Source: Cyclobacterium lianum (lineage in GTDB: Bacteria > Bacteroidota > Bacteroidia > Cytophagales > Cyclobacteriaceae). Taken from it: a stretch of 64,000 bases of DNA. Position 1 is the first letter of the stretch; each line of letters starts with the position of its first letter. Below are positions 25,392 to 32,662 of this stretch, one piece after another. Made by a program: the position numbers and the translations under genes. The notes under the pieces were generated by a model that worked only from the letters and a program-made list of their open reading frames with translations, was not told the origin of the DNA and did not search any database. The stretch lies in NCBI RefSeq assembly GCF_900143075.1, contig NZ_FRCY01000001.1, forward strand, positions 593,514 through 657,513, in the 5' to 3' direction.

Positions 25392-26498
25392 ATGTTAACT
25401 GAAAGAAGATACGATATTGACTGGCTGCGGGTAATAGCGATTGGATTGCTGTTGATTTACCACATCGCCATTGTATTTCAACCATGGGCCAGTTTTATTG
25501 GTTTTATCCGAAGTGAAGAACCGATGGAAGGTCTTTGGAAACTGATGTCCCTGTTAAATGTGTGGCGCATACCCTTTCTGTTTTACGTGTCCGGAATGGG
25601 CGTCTATTTTGCCATTCGGAAACGGAATTGCTGGCAATTGATGAAGGAGAGATCGAAAAGAATACTCATCCCCTTTGTGTTTGGCCTGTTTGCCATTGCG
25701 CCGCTCCATGTATTTGTTTTTCAGCAATTTTACGGGATGCCTTTGCAATATTTTCTGCACCCCGGTCACTTGTGGTTCTTGGGGAATATCTTTATTTATG
25801 TATTGGTGCTGACACCCTTATTCTTCCTGTTGATGAGAAGGCCACTTCCTGGATTCAGGAGAGGACTAACGGCCATCATGGGAAATCCCGTGGGTCCGCT
25901 TTCCTTATCGGTATTTTTTGTAGCGGAGGTACTCATTCTCCAGCCTGCTGTATTTGAAATGTACGCCCTGACCTGGCATGGCTTTTTCCTGGGCCTTCTT
26001 GCCTTTTTCTTTGGCTTTCTGTTCGTCTACAGTGGAAAAGTCTTCTGGAAAACGGTACTACGGTGGAAATGGCTTTACCTGGGGCTGGCACTGGCTTCCT
26101 ACCTGGTCCGACTTGTCTTTTTCGAAACTAAGTTACCTGGTTACGGGCTGGCAATAGAGTCCAACTGCTGGATTCTAGGCATTTTCGGATTTGGCTATCA
26201 GTACCTGAACAAACCCAGTCGCATGCTAACCTATCTGAGTAGGGCAGCCTATCCGGTTTATATTGTTCACATGGCTGTTTTGTATATGGGAGCCGCCTTG
26301 ATTTTGCCGCTCGCTATCCCTGCCCTATTAAAATTCATCGCGGTCATTGCATTTACTCTTGCCGGATGTTTTCTCCTTTATGAGGGACTTATCAGGAGGG
26401 TAGGGTTTTTAAGGCCGCTGTTTGGGATGAAGAAGGAATCCCGGCCAATGGAAGCCCCTGGCAAAGGTTCAGCAAATGCGGTAGCTGCCTTTCCATGA
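25392..26498 (+). CDS. acyltransferase 3 family integral membrane protein
   Basis: A 368-residue protein with about ten membrane helices. The N-terminus RRYDIDWLRVIAIGLLLIYH with the key His after it, and WRIPFLFYVSGMGVYFAIRK with the conserved Arg, identify the acyltransferase-3/OpgC family, which transfers acyl groups across the membrane to sugars, glycans or lipids. HPGHLWFLGNIFIYVLVLTP is another conserved piece. The substrate is unknown. It lies directly after the ankyrin lipoprotein gene and is probably co-transcribed with it. Confidence 0.88.
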   Translation: MLTERRYDIDWLRVIAIGLLLIYHIAIVFQPWASFIGFIRSEEPMEGLWKLMSLLNVWRIPFLFYVSGMGVYFAIRKRNCWQLMKERSKRILIPFVFGLFAIAPLHVFVFQQFYGMPLQYFLHPGHLWFLGNIFIYVLVLTPLFFLLMRRPLPGFRRGLTAIMGNPVGPLSLSVFFVAEVLILQPAVFEMYALTWHGFFLGLLAFFFGFLFVYSGKVFWKTVLRWKWLYLGLALASYLVRLVFFETKLPGYGLAIESNCWILGIFGFGYQYLNKPSRMLTYLSRAAYPVYIVHMAVLYMGAALILPLAIPALLKFIAVIAFTLAGCFLLYEGLIRRVGFLRPLFGMKKESRPMEAPGKGSANAVAAFP

Positions 26499-26558
26499 AA
26501 ACATTGCCTGCCTGTAGGAAAAGACTAAGGGTTGCACCTTGGCAAAATAATTAAAACA

Positions 26559-27767
26559 ATGAAAATAGACAAAATCATGAAAATCAATATCCAATTTTTA
26601 TCGATTGGAGCAGGGATCTTCCTGCTTGGTTGTATAGAAACCAGGATACTTGTGCCAGAGGCTCCCTTTCCTATTGCTGACGATTCCTTTGTCATAGATA
26701 CGGTAGCAACAGGCTTTACCATACCCTATGGTATAGCGATTGTTGGCGAAGAGGAGTATTTCATTACCGACCGGATAGGAAAGATGTTTCATTTGAACGG
26801 GAATACCATTACCGAGGTAACGGGACTGCCAGCGGTGGTGACCTTCGGTGTTCCAGGCCTGCCGGCAATTTTGCATGGCGGCCTCATGGATATAAGCCTC
26901 CATCCCGATTACGCATCAAACGGATGGATTTACATCTCCTACCTGGACCATGACGGCTTTGCAAAGGTATCCCGGCTTACCCTGGAAAATCATACCATTG
27001 ATCGGTTGGAGACGATTTTTGTTACCAGAGATCAAAATTATACCGGTAACGGTATGCGGATAGCCTGGCAGGACGAATTTCACTTTTTTCTAAACATCGG
27101 AAATTCAGACTTTTCAACGAGTACAAATCCCATTATGCATGCTCAGGATTTAAACCACGATGCGGGGAAAATTCACCGGCTTAGGGAAGATGGAAGCGTC
27201 CCCATTGATAATCCGGTTTTTGATGGAAGCACATCACCAACGAGCATTTGGAGCTATGGCCACCGAGACGTTCAGGGGTTATTCTATGAACGATCATCTG
27301 ATACCCTGTTTGGGCTGGAACATGGCCCGAAAGGAGGGGATGAATTCAACGTAATTGAGAAGGGCGGCAATTATGGATGGCCCCTCTTTAGCTTCGGTAT
27401 TAACTACGACGGAGCCAGCGTGTCCACGATTTCGGAAGACTCAGCTTCCGTTTTTACTGTATTCCCGGAGCATACCTGGACCGTACCGACGCGAAGCGGT
27501 GGTCAGGCATTAGCTCCTTCCTGCCTGCTAAAAGTATCGGGAAGCACCATTTCTGACTGGAATGGCTGCTTTGTCTTCGGTTCTCTGGCCTACCGGAGAA
27601 TGATGAAATATGACCCGAATTCCGGCGAAACGGTGGCATTGGATATTCCAGGAAGGGTGCGCACCATAAAACAGCTGCCTGGCGGGGATATCCTCGCATT
27701 GGTGGAGCGCGATGATCTCCGACTGGAGAATGGGAAAATCATAAAAATTCGACACCTTACTGAATGA
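26559..27767 (+). CDS. PQQ-dependent sugar dehydrogenase family (GSDH-like) lipoprotein
   Basis: About 402 residues. A lipoprotein signal (FLSIGAGIFLLGC) puts it in the periplasm or at the surface. The beta-propeller resembles soluble glucose/sorbosone dehydrogenases and Hedgehog-interacting-protein-like enzymes: VATGFTIPYGIAIVGEEEYF, HGGLMDISLHPDYASNGWIY, SIWSYGHRDVQGLFY and LEHGPKGGDEFNVIEKGGNY. These stretches hold the PQQ/Ca-binding His, Arg and Asp residues of the family. The likely reaction is oxidation of an aldose with PQQ; the actual substrate is unknown. The ATG at 26559 is used; ATG 26577 is an equal alternative. Confidence 0.88.
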   Translation: MKIDKIMKINIQFLSIGAGIFLLGCIETRILVPEAPFPIADDSFVIDTVATGFTIPYGIAIVGEEEYFITDRIGKMFHLNGNTITEVTGLPAVVTFGVPGLPAILHGGLMDISLHPDYASNGWIYISYLDHDGFAKVSRLTLENHTIDRLETIFVTRDQNYTGNGMRIAWQDEFHFFLNIGNSDFSTSTNPIMHAQDLNHDAGKIHRLREDGSVPIDNPVFDGSTSPTSIWSYGHRDVQGLFYERSSDTLFGLEHGPKGGDEFNVIEKGGNYGWPLFSFGINYDGASVSTISEDSASVFTVFPEHTWTVPTRSGGQALAPSCLLKVSGSTISDWNGCFVFGSLAYRRMMKYDPNSGETVALDIPGRVRTIKQLPGGDILALVERDDLRLENGKIIKIRHLTE

Positions 27768-27896
27768 AACGCGGAAGATAGTTAATTTGGCCCGTCCAGT
27801 CCTGTGGGTGTTCTTCAAATGATTCTCATTTGACCGCCTTCCGGATCTGAAGCCCATTTCCTTTCAAAATCAACATATAAAATCAATTAACTTCAA

Positions 27897-28928
27897 ATGT
27901 CAGCAAAACAAATCTTAAGGGTTATTTTACTTGTAGGGACGCCAATATCCCTCTATTTTGTCCCCTGGCAGCTTTTATTTGCCTGGTTGGCACCAGTGCC
28001 GGACACTGTGGAGGAGGAAGTAGCGAACGCAATGAGACACGATTTTGACGGGATTATCGTCTATGTGGATCAAGCGGGAAAGGAGCCGGAATATTATGCA
28101 GGCGGCTGGCACAATCGGGAAAAGAAAGTACCAGCCCGGCCTGATGCGCTGTTCAAAATTGCCAGCATAGGCAAATTGTATGATGCCGTCCTGATCGCAA
28201 AACTCGTTGCTGCGCAGCGTCTGTCCCTGGACAACACTCTCGCAGATCATTTCCCCGAGTTGGCAGGAAGGATTGAACATTCCGCGCAGATTACCATCGC
28301 CATGCTGGTGCAGCATAGAAGTGGGATTCCCAATTTCACAGATACACCCGGATTCTGGATCAATCCGCCCGGTAGCAGCGAAGAGGCACTGGCACTTGTG
28401 CTTGACCTGCCAGCAGATTTTGTACCGGGAGAAGCCTATGCCTACTCCAATACCAATTACCTCTTACTTTCCCTGCTGATCGAAAGGGTACTGGGGTATG
28501 GTAAATTCCAGTACATGGAGGAGGAAATTTTCCGTCCCCTCGGATTGAAAAATACCTATGCATCCATACATGAGGTGGAAATGGCAGAACTGATGAGCGG
28601 GTACTATGTGGGTGTGCAGGAAGATATCAAAACGACAGACTATGGTTCGATGATAGCGAGTGCGGGAGATGTAGGTGCCTTCCTCCGCGCACTAAACGAT
28701 GGATCCCTGATGACGGAGGAGGAGCAGGAGATCTATTCTTCCATATACGTGTACGAGCACACCGGCCTGATCCCGGGTTACCAGAGCTTCGCCCGGTATT
28801 ACAAAGATATCGATGCGGTGGTGATCCAGTTTGTAAATACGACCAATTTTGATGGATACACCTGGGGATTTTCGGAGATCACCTTCAATCGGATCGGTAA
28901 AATCCTGCGCAAACGACAAGATATTTGA
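27897..28928 (+). CDS. membrane-anchored serine hydrolase, class C beta-lactamase fold (paralogue of 14669-15700)
   Basis: A 343-residue paralogue of the gene at 14669, with matching sequence throughout: ILRVILLVGTPISLYFVPW against VLRVVLILGSIASLFFVPW, the shared QHRSGIPNFTD and the same end IPGYQSF-like segment. The catalytic SxxK is S90-I-G-K93, YxN is Y-S-N in YAYSNTNYLLLSLL (the other copy has Y-C-N) and the C-terminal box is YEHTGLIPGYQSF. Same membrane anchor at the N-terminus. The pair are separated by 13 kb of unrelated genes. It is followed by a small membrane protein gene. Confidence 0.9.
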   Translation: MSAKQILRVILLVGTPISLYFVPWQLLFAWLAPVPDTVEEEVANAMRHDFDGIIVYVDQAGKEPEYYAGGWHNREKKVPARPDALFKIASIGKLYDAVLIAKLVAAQRLSLDNTLADHFPELAGRIEHSAQITIAMLVQHRSGIPNFTDTPGFWINPPGSSEEALALVLDLPADFVPGEAYAYSNTNYLLLSLLIERVLGYGKFQYMEEEIFRPLGLKNTYASIHEVEMAELMSGYYVGVQEDIKTTDYGSMIASAGDVGAFLRALNDGSLMTEEEQEIYSSIYVYEHTGLIPGYQSFARYYKDIDAVVIQFVNTTNFDGYTWGFSEITFNRIGKILRKRQDI

Positions 28929-29009
28929 CCGGCGGGCCTACATTTCATTGCCGTACCTGGTACATGCAGTTGGATTTTTAGTACCTTAACCCGGAAATAA
29001 ACAAAACCA

Positions 29010-29390
29010 ATGGTAGTAACGCTATCCCTTTACCTGTTCACCATCCTGACGATCATTGTTATCCTTTTTCAACTTTGCCTCGCGGCCGGTTTGCCCTGGG
29101 GAGCTGCCTCTATGGGTGGCAAGTACCCCGGCAAATACCCGCCAAAAATGCGTTTGGTAGCTTCGGTCAATGCCCTGGTTTTGACAGGGATGATGGTAAT
29201 TGCCTGGGCCAGAGCGGGTCGGGCATTTCCAGAAATCTATTCCATCTCCCTGGTAGGTATATGGGTGATGGTGGTCTTTTTTGCATTGGGAACCGTTATG
29301 AATGTCATCACCCCCAGTAAAATCGAACGCATCTGGGCGCCGGTGGCCTTTGGCCAATTCGTTACAAGTTTGCTTTTTGCATTGGGCTAA
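29010..29390 (+). CDS. small integral membrane protein of unknown function
   Basis: A 126-residue protein with four predicted membrane helices (TIIVILFQLCLAAGLPWG start, VASVNALVLTGMMVIAWARA, LVGIWVMVVFFALGTVMNVI and the C-terminal AFGQFVTSLLFALG). The loop ASMGGKYPGKYPPKMR and the sequence ITPSKIERIWAPVAF recur in small membrane proteins of many bacteria annotated only as hypothetical. No catalytic residues are visible. It lies 81 bases after the serine hydrolase on the same strand. Confidence 0.75.
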   Translation: MVVTLSLYLFTILTIIVILFQLCLAAGLPWGAASMGGKYPGKYPPKMRLVASVNALVLTGMMVIAWARAGRAFPEIYSISLVGIWVMVVFFALGTVMNVITPSKIERIWAPVAFGQFVTSLLFALG

Positions 29391-29678
29391 AGGTACCTTT
29401 TACGGAGAAGAATTGTTGACTGTCGCTTCATCAAATTGCGTTGAGACATAGCCTTTTCCATGGTATCTGCAAATTGGGCGAAGTTTCTGTATAGCTTGCG
29501 GACATACTGCGAAAATCAGAATCTTTAAGAAGTTAGGAGTAGGCTGGAAGTTATTTGCTCCGACTGCTGCCTTCCCGCAGACAGCCCAAGTTGAATCGCG
29601 ATGGGTACATTAATGTCCCGATCCACCCAAGAGGAAGAATGTAAATCGCGCTAAACTAAGAACGAATGAAAATATTTT

Positions 29679-29836
29679 CGGGTGTTTTTTTCGCGCCAGA
29701 AAATTGATACCGTGTAGGTAGTCAGGGTCTTGCTGTGTCCTGAAAATTAGCCGGGATCTCCAGAATGTAAGGATTTGCTATGTCAGAGCCAGACAAAGGT
29801 GAGGGGGCTTTTTTCCGGTTTGGTGGGAGTAGGCAG
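29679..29836 (+). repeat. ~160-bp direct repeat, left copy (C)
   Basis: This stretch recurs in the same orientation at 32202-32373. Shared blocks in order are CAGAA-AT-GAT-CGT-TAGG-AG-CAG, CTTGCTG, TCCTGAAAA, TAGCCGGGATCT, ATG-A-GGATTTGCTATG, TCAGAGCCAG and CTTTTTTCCGGTTTGGT, then GGCAG. The right copy has a few extra bases before the T-run. Together they bracket the toxin-antitoxin, DUF2975/XRE and TonB-fragment genes. I cannot tell whether they come from a mobile element or an old gene. Confidence 0.8.
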
Positions 29837-29867
29837 ATGTTGGCAGCAAGCCAACAGAACAAAAGCA

Positions 29868-29898
29868 TTGAGAATGACGTATGAATTTTTTATATTTG
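29868..29898 (+). promoter_or_regulatory. Bacteroidota-type promoter of the toxin-antitoxin operon
   Basis: TATATTTG at 29891-29898 is a perfect TAnnTTTG -7 box, and TTG at 29868-29870 stands 20 bases upstream as a -33 element, both at the spacing known for Bacteroidota. The antitoxin ATG follows 16 bases after the -7 box, leaving a very short leader. Confidence 0.55.
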
Positions 29899-29914
29899 TA
29901 CGTATTTTGATATA

Positions 29915-30172
29915 ATGAATATGGAAACGAAGTTGACTTTGAGACTAAATGATAAGGTTATAGAAAGAGCTAAAAATTATGCACGTAATCATAAGATTAG
30001 TCTTTCTAAGATGGTTGAATCATATCTTGACAGCATCACTAAACAAAAAGAAGAAGAAAGAAAAATTTCAATTACACCCCTTGTTGAGAGCTTGAGCGGA
30101 GTGATTGATTTGCCAGTTGACTTTGATTACAAAAAAGAATATCGTGATTATTTAGATGAAAAGTACAAATGA
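29915..30172 (+). CDS. ribbon-helix-helix-type antitoxin (DUF6364-like)
   Basis: An 85-residue protein: a short strand-forming N-terminus (METKLTLRLNDKVIERAKNY) followed by ARNHKISLSKMVESYLDSIT, the ribbon-helix-helix pattern that binds DNA as a dimer, and an acidic/aromatic C-terminal tail (FDYKKEYRDYLDEKYK) which in such antitoxins wraps around the toxin. It overlaps the PIN-domain gene by four bases (ATGA), the usual arrangement of a VapBC-like module that represses its own promoter. The start may be ATG 29915 or ATG 29921. Confidence 0.85.
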   Translation: MNMETKLTLRLNDKVIERAKNYARNHKISLSKMVESYLDSITKQKEEERKISITPLVESLSGVIDLPVDFDYKKEYRDYLDEKYK

Positions 30173-30585
30173 AAAAATTATTTGTCGATACAAATATTTT
30201 GATTGATTTATTGTCACGGAGAGAACCTTTTTTTGAAGAAACGGCGGAATTATTTTCTCTTGCAGACAGAAAACAAGTCGAATTGTCGGTTTCGTCCTTA
30301 ACCATCGCCAATACCAGTTATGTGTTGTTGCGTCGATTAGATCTCAACAAAGTAAAATCGGTCTTGAGAAAGCTTAGGTTGATTTTAAAAATATTGCCAT
30401 TGGACGATAAGGTTATCGGATTGGCTTTAAATGACGAAAATTTTGCAGATTTTGAGGACGGTCTTCAATATTTTACAGCGATTGAAGGTGAGCAAGAATT
30501 GATTATTTCTCGAAACCTTAAGAATTTTAAAAATTCGAAGTTACCGACAATGACTGCTAAACAATTCATTGAAGCGATGAAATAA
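30169..30585 (+). CDS. PIN-domain ribonuclease toxin, VapC-like
   Basis: A 138-residue PIN-domain protein. The first catalytic Asp is in LFVDTNILIDLLSRREPF and the later acidic residues are in FADFEDGLQYFTAIE; the usual last motif is LIISRNLKNF, as in many Bacteroidota members (RN-K-F). PIN toxins cut RNA, typically tRNA or rRNA, when freed from their antitoxin. The overlap with the upstream antitoxin gene and its position beside a restriction-modification island fit a toxin-antitoxin role. The four-base overlap supports this start. Confidence 0.9.
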   Translation: MKKLFVDTNILIDLLSRREPFFEETAELFSLADRKQVELSVSSLTIANTSYVLLRRLDLNKVKSVLRKLRLILKILPLDDKVIGLALNDENFADFEDGLQYFTAIEGEQELIISRNLKNFKNSKLPTMTAKQFIEAMK

Positions 30586-30753
30586 AACCGGTTGTCAAGA
30601 CAGGGTATAGTGCATGCGGGTTTCAGTGGTTTTAGAAGGTTTGTGACTCGCAATAAGAAGTCTGTTTAAACTGATAGGGAGCCGCTTCTTAAACCCATCA
30701 GACACCATGCCACCTAAAGTTGAACCCTTCGGCAAGCACAAAGTAAAGTAATC

Positions 30754-30960
30754 TCAATCCTCCACAAACTCCAGGATATCCCCCGGCTGACAGTCCAGGG
30801 CCCGGCAAATCGCTTCCAAGGTGGTAAACCGGACGGCTTTTGCCTTACCCGTCTTAAGGATGGAAAGGTTTGACAGGGTAATATCCACCTTTTCCGAGAG
30901 TTCGTTTAGGGACATTTTTCGTTTTGCCATTATGACATCCAGGTTTACGACAATGGGCAT
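30754..30960 (-). CDS. XRE (Cro/CI) family helix-turn-helix regulator
   Basis: A 68-residue DNA-binding protein made of a single HTH domain: VNLDVIMAKRKMSLNELSEK, then VDITLSNLSILKTGKAKAVR and FTTLEAICRALDCQPGDILE. This is the YozG/YdaS-like XRE type that is nearly always encoded next to a DUF2975 membrane protein, as here, two bases downstream of it. The pair is thought to act together, perhaps with the membrane protein controlling the regulator. It is the last gene on the minus strand in this block. Confidence 0.9.
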   Translation of the reverse strand: MPIVVNLDVIMAKRKMSLNELSEKVDITLSNLSILKTGKAKAVRFTTLEAICRALDCQPGDILEFVED

Positions 30961-30962
30961 GG

Positions 30963-31523
30963 CTATACAGTTAGGTCATTTTCGGTTTGGATTTCTACGC
31001 CGCGCTTGAAAACCAACGCAATGGAATAGATAACGGCACCCATAATCAGGTATTCAAATGCACCACCCAAAAATCCACTGAGTGCAGGACTAGACGTTGT
31101 TTCGGAAGACAACCAATTAAAATACCCGGAGGCTATAATGATTAAAATACCGACCTCAACGGTAACTTTGCCAATTTTGGAAATAAGAACTGAAACTTCC
31201 TTACTGAAAGGGTGAAGGAGGTCTATCGTCAGAAAAACCCGGATTACCAAAAAGAAAATATAGGCCTTGGCTATCGAAATCCCTAGCAATAGGGATATAG
31301 CCCCCAGGTAATACCCTGTATGCCATTCCCTGGCCACCGACAAATCCAATCCCTGGTAAAGGTTTTGGGCCACCTCCGGATTGAAGAGGCTGTATATGGA
31401 GGTAAACAATAAGGTTCCGCCTTTGATACATAGTCCGATAAAAATCGACCAGATGATGATGGTGAGTAACATCAATATGGGTTGGGTTTCCCACTTTTTT
31501 TTCCAGGCTTCTTTCCAGTTCAT
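30963..31523 (-). CDS. DUF2975 family membrane protein
   Basis: A 186-residue protein with four membrane helices (LMLLTIIIWSIFIGLCIKGG, YYLGAISLLLGISIAKAYIF, VTVEVGILIIIASGYFNWLS and YLIMGAVIYSIALVFKRGVE). The tail FKRGVEIQTENDLTV is the characteristic ending of DUF2975, in which E-N-D-L-T-V precedes the XRE partner. The gene sits two bases upstream of the XRE regulator on the same strand, forming the standard two-gene unit. Function unproven. Confidence 0.9.
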   Translation of the reverse strand: MNWKEAWKKKWETQPILMLLTIIIWSIFIGLCIKGGTLLFTSIYSLFNPEVAQNLYQGLDLSVAREWHTGYYLGAISLLLGISIAKAYIFFLVIRVFLTIDLLHPFSKEVSVLISKIGKVTVEVGILIIIASGYFNWLSSETTSSPALSGFLGGAFEYLIMGAVIYSIALVFKRGVEIQTENDLTV

Positions 31524-31708
31524 AGTCTTCGAATTTTTTTTGTTTTACAAATAACAATAAATATTTATTGGTAAACAATAAAAACCTAATTAATTTTAAT
31601 CGTTTTCTTGATAATAAGGTCCGGTTTATCGAGCGGTGTAGGCTTAAGTACTGTGCGTAAATGGCGCTGTAGCAGGGAAAGCCCCAAAGGGTAGAAATAA
31701 TTTTCTAG

Positions 31709-32104
31709 TTGGTAAATTGTCAAATTTGTGATAGTTCACTAAACTGTGAAGGTTCCTTTGTAGCCCCGGGCGGAGAAGCGGAAGCTGTGGATAGAGATAT
31801 TTTTAAGCCTGGTTTACCTGACATGAAGGCCTGGCATGAATTCCTGGGCAAGAACCTGTCCTATCCCCCATCTGCCAGAAATAACCGGGCAGAAGGGGAG
31901 ATCTGGCTTGGTCTGAAAATCAATGAGTCGGGGGAATTGGTGGAAAGTACCGTGGTAAACGGCGCTTCTTCAGATCCCGGCCTTGTCAAAGAAGTGGAAC
32001 GGGTACTGGATCGATACACAGGAGGTTTCCTGCCTGCCAGCAATCTTCAAGGCATTCCCACTACTGCATGGATGTATCTTCCGGTTCGCTTTCGACTGGG
32101 GTAA
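31709..32104 (+). pseudogene. TonB C-terminal domain fragment (energy-transducer type)
   Basis: The recognisable part is one TonB C-terminal domain: EFLGKNLSYPPSARNNRAEG, then EIWLGLKINESGELVESTVV and LVKEVERVLDRYTGGFLPAS, ending in MYLPVRFRLG. Full energy transducers have an N-terminal membrane helix and a proline-rich linker; here the frame instead starts at a TTG in an AT-rich region with neither signal nor membrane segment, so the upstream part looks lost. The remnant lies just inside the right copy of the direct repeat. It could still be made as a small protein but has no way to reach the periplasm. Confidence 0.65.
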
Positions 32105-32201
32105 GTTTCACTATTACCAAGTCAGAAAATACCTCCTTATGGGAACAGCCGCAGGGATGAAAGTCTTTCTTACAGCAATTTATTAAAGCCCTGAGCCATT
32201 T

Positions 32202-32373
32202 CCGGTGTATTTTTCACGTCAGAAGATAGATTTCGTATAGGCAGGCAGAACCTTGCTGCATCCTGAAAAATAGCCGGGATCTACCGGATGCAGGGATTTG
32301 CTATGTCAGAGCCAGGTAGCTGGGAGTTTTTTAGAGGGGCCTTTTTTCCGGTTTGGTTGGGGCAGGCAGTTGT
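32202..32373 (+). repeat. ~160-bp direct repeat, right copy (D)
   Basis: Partner of 29679-29836 in the same orientation, with long identical blocks such as TAGCCGGGATCT, GGATTTGCTATGTCAGAGCC and CTTTTTTCCGGTTTGGT. It is slightly longer than the left copy. It directly adjoins the palindrome-containing repeat that leads into the restriction-modification operon. Confidence 0.8.
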
Positions 32374-32391
32374 AGGGGTAACAAATGGGGT

Positions 32392-32525
32392 GCTGGTTGC
32401 TGGTTTTTTCTACGAATTAATTAATTTGTCCAATGAAAATTGCGAGCGGGCTATTGGACATAGTACATACACATGCAACTGCCCTTTCAAGACGTAGCTA
32501 TATACTGATATTGTGCTTCATGCGA
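32392..32525 (+). repeat. dispersed palindrome-containing repeat, copy 2
   Basis: Matches 10440-10610: T-run, CGAATT, TTAATTTG-CCA, then after exactly 40 bases TAGTACATACACATGCAACT against TAGTGCATATACACGCAACT in copy 1, TAGCTATATA, GAT-TTGT-C. It lies about 140 bases before hsdM. Recurrence in two unrelated contexts argues for a mobile or selected element instead of a gene-specific leader. Confidence 0.65.
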
Positions 32526-32662
32526 AAAAAGCCAACGCGCAAACAGGCACATTTGGTTTTGCCGACACGCAAAGCCAACGCTGAAAAACCAAAAGAGCTT
32601 GAATTTTGCCACCGCTCGACAGAAAATGAACAGTAAATTTGACAAAATATTAAAAGACATAA

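Larger units (their letters stand above)
29391..29914. other. intergenic region containing repeat copy C
   Basis: No gene is recognised in 524 bases. The right half holds one copy of the ~160-bp repeat listed at 29679, and the end carries the promoter of the toxin-antitoxin operon. The left half (29391-29678) shows nothing recognisable. Confidence 0.55.
32105..32662. other. repeat-rich region upstream of hsdM
   Basis: 558 bases without a gene, almost filled by two different repeats: the right copy of the ~160-bp direct repeat (32202-32373) and copy 2 of the palindrome-containing repeat (32392-32525). The last 120 bases contain GCCAACGC words and CCGCTCGACAGAA, which recur after hsdR. Some of it must hold the hsdM promoter, but I could not fix a box. 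Confidence 0.6.
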
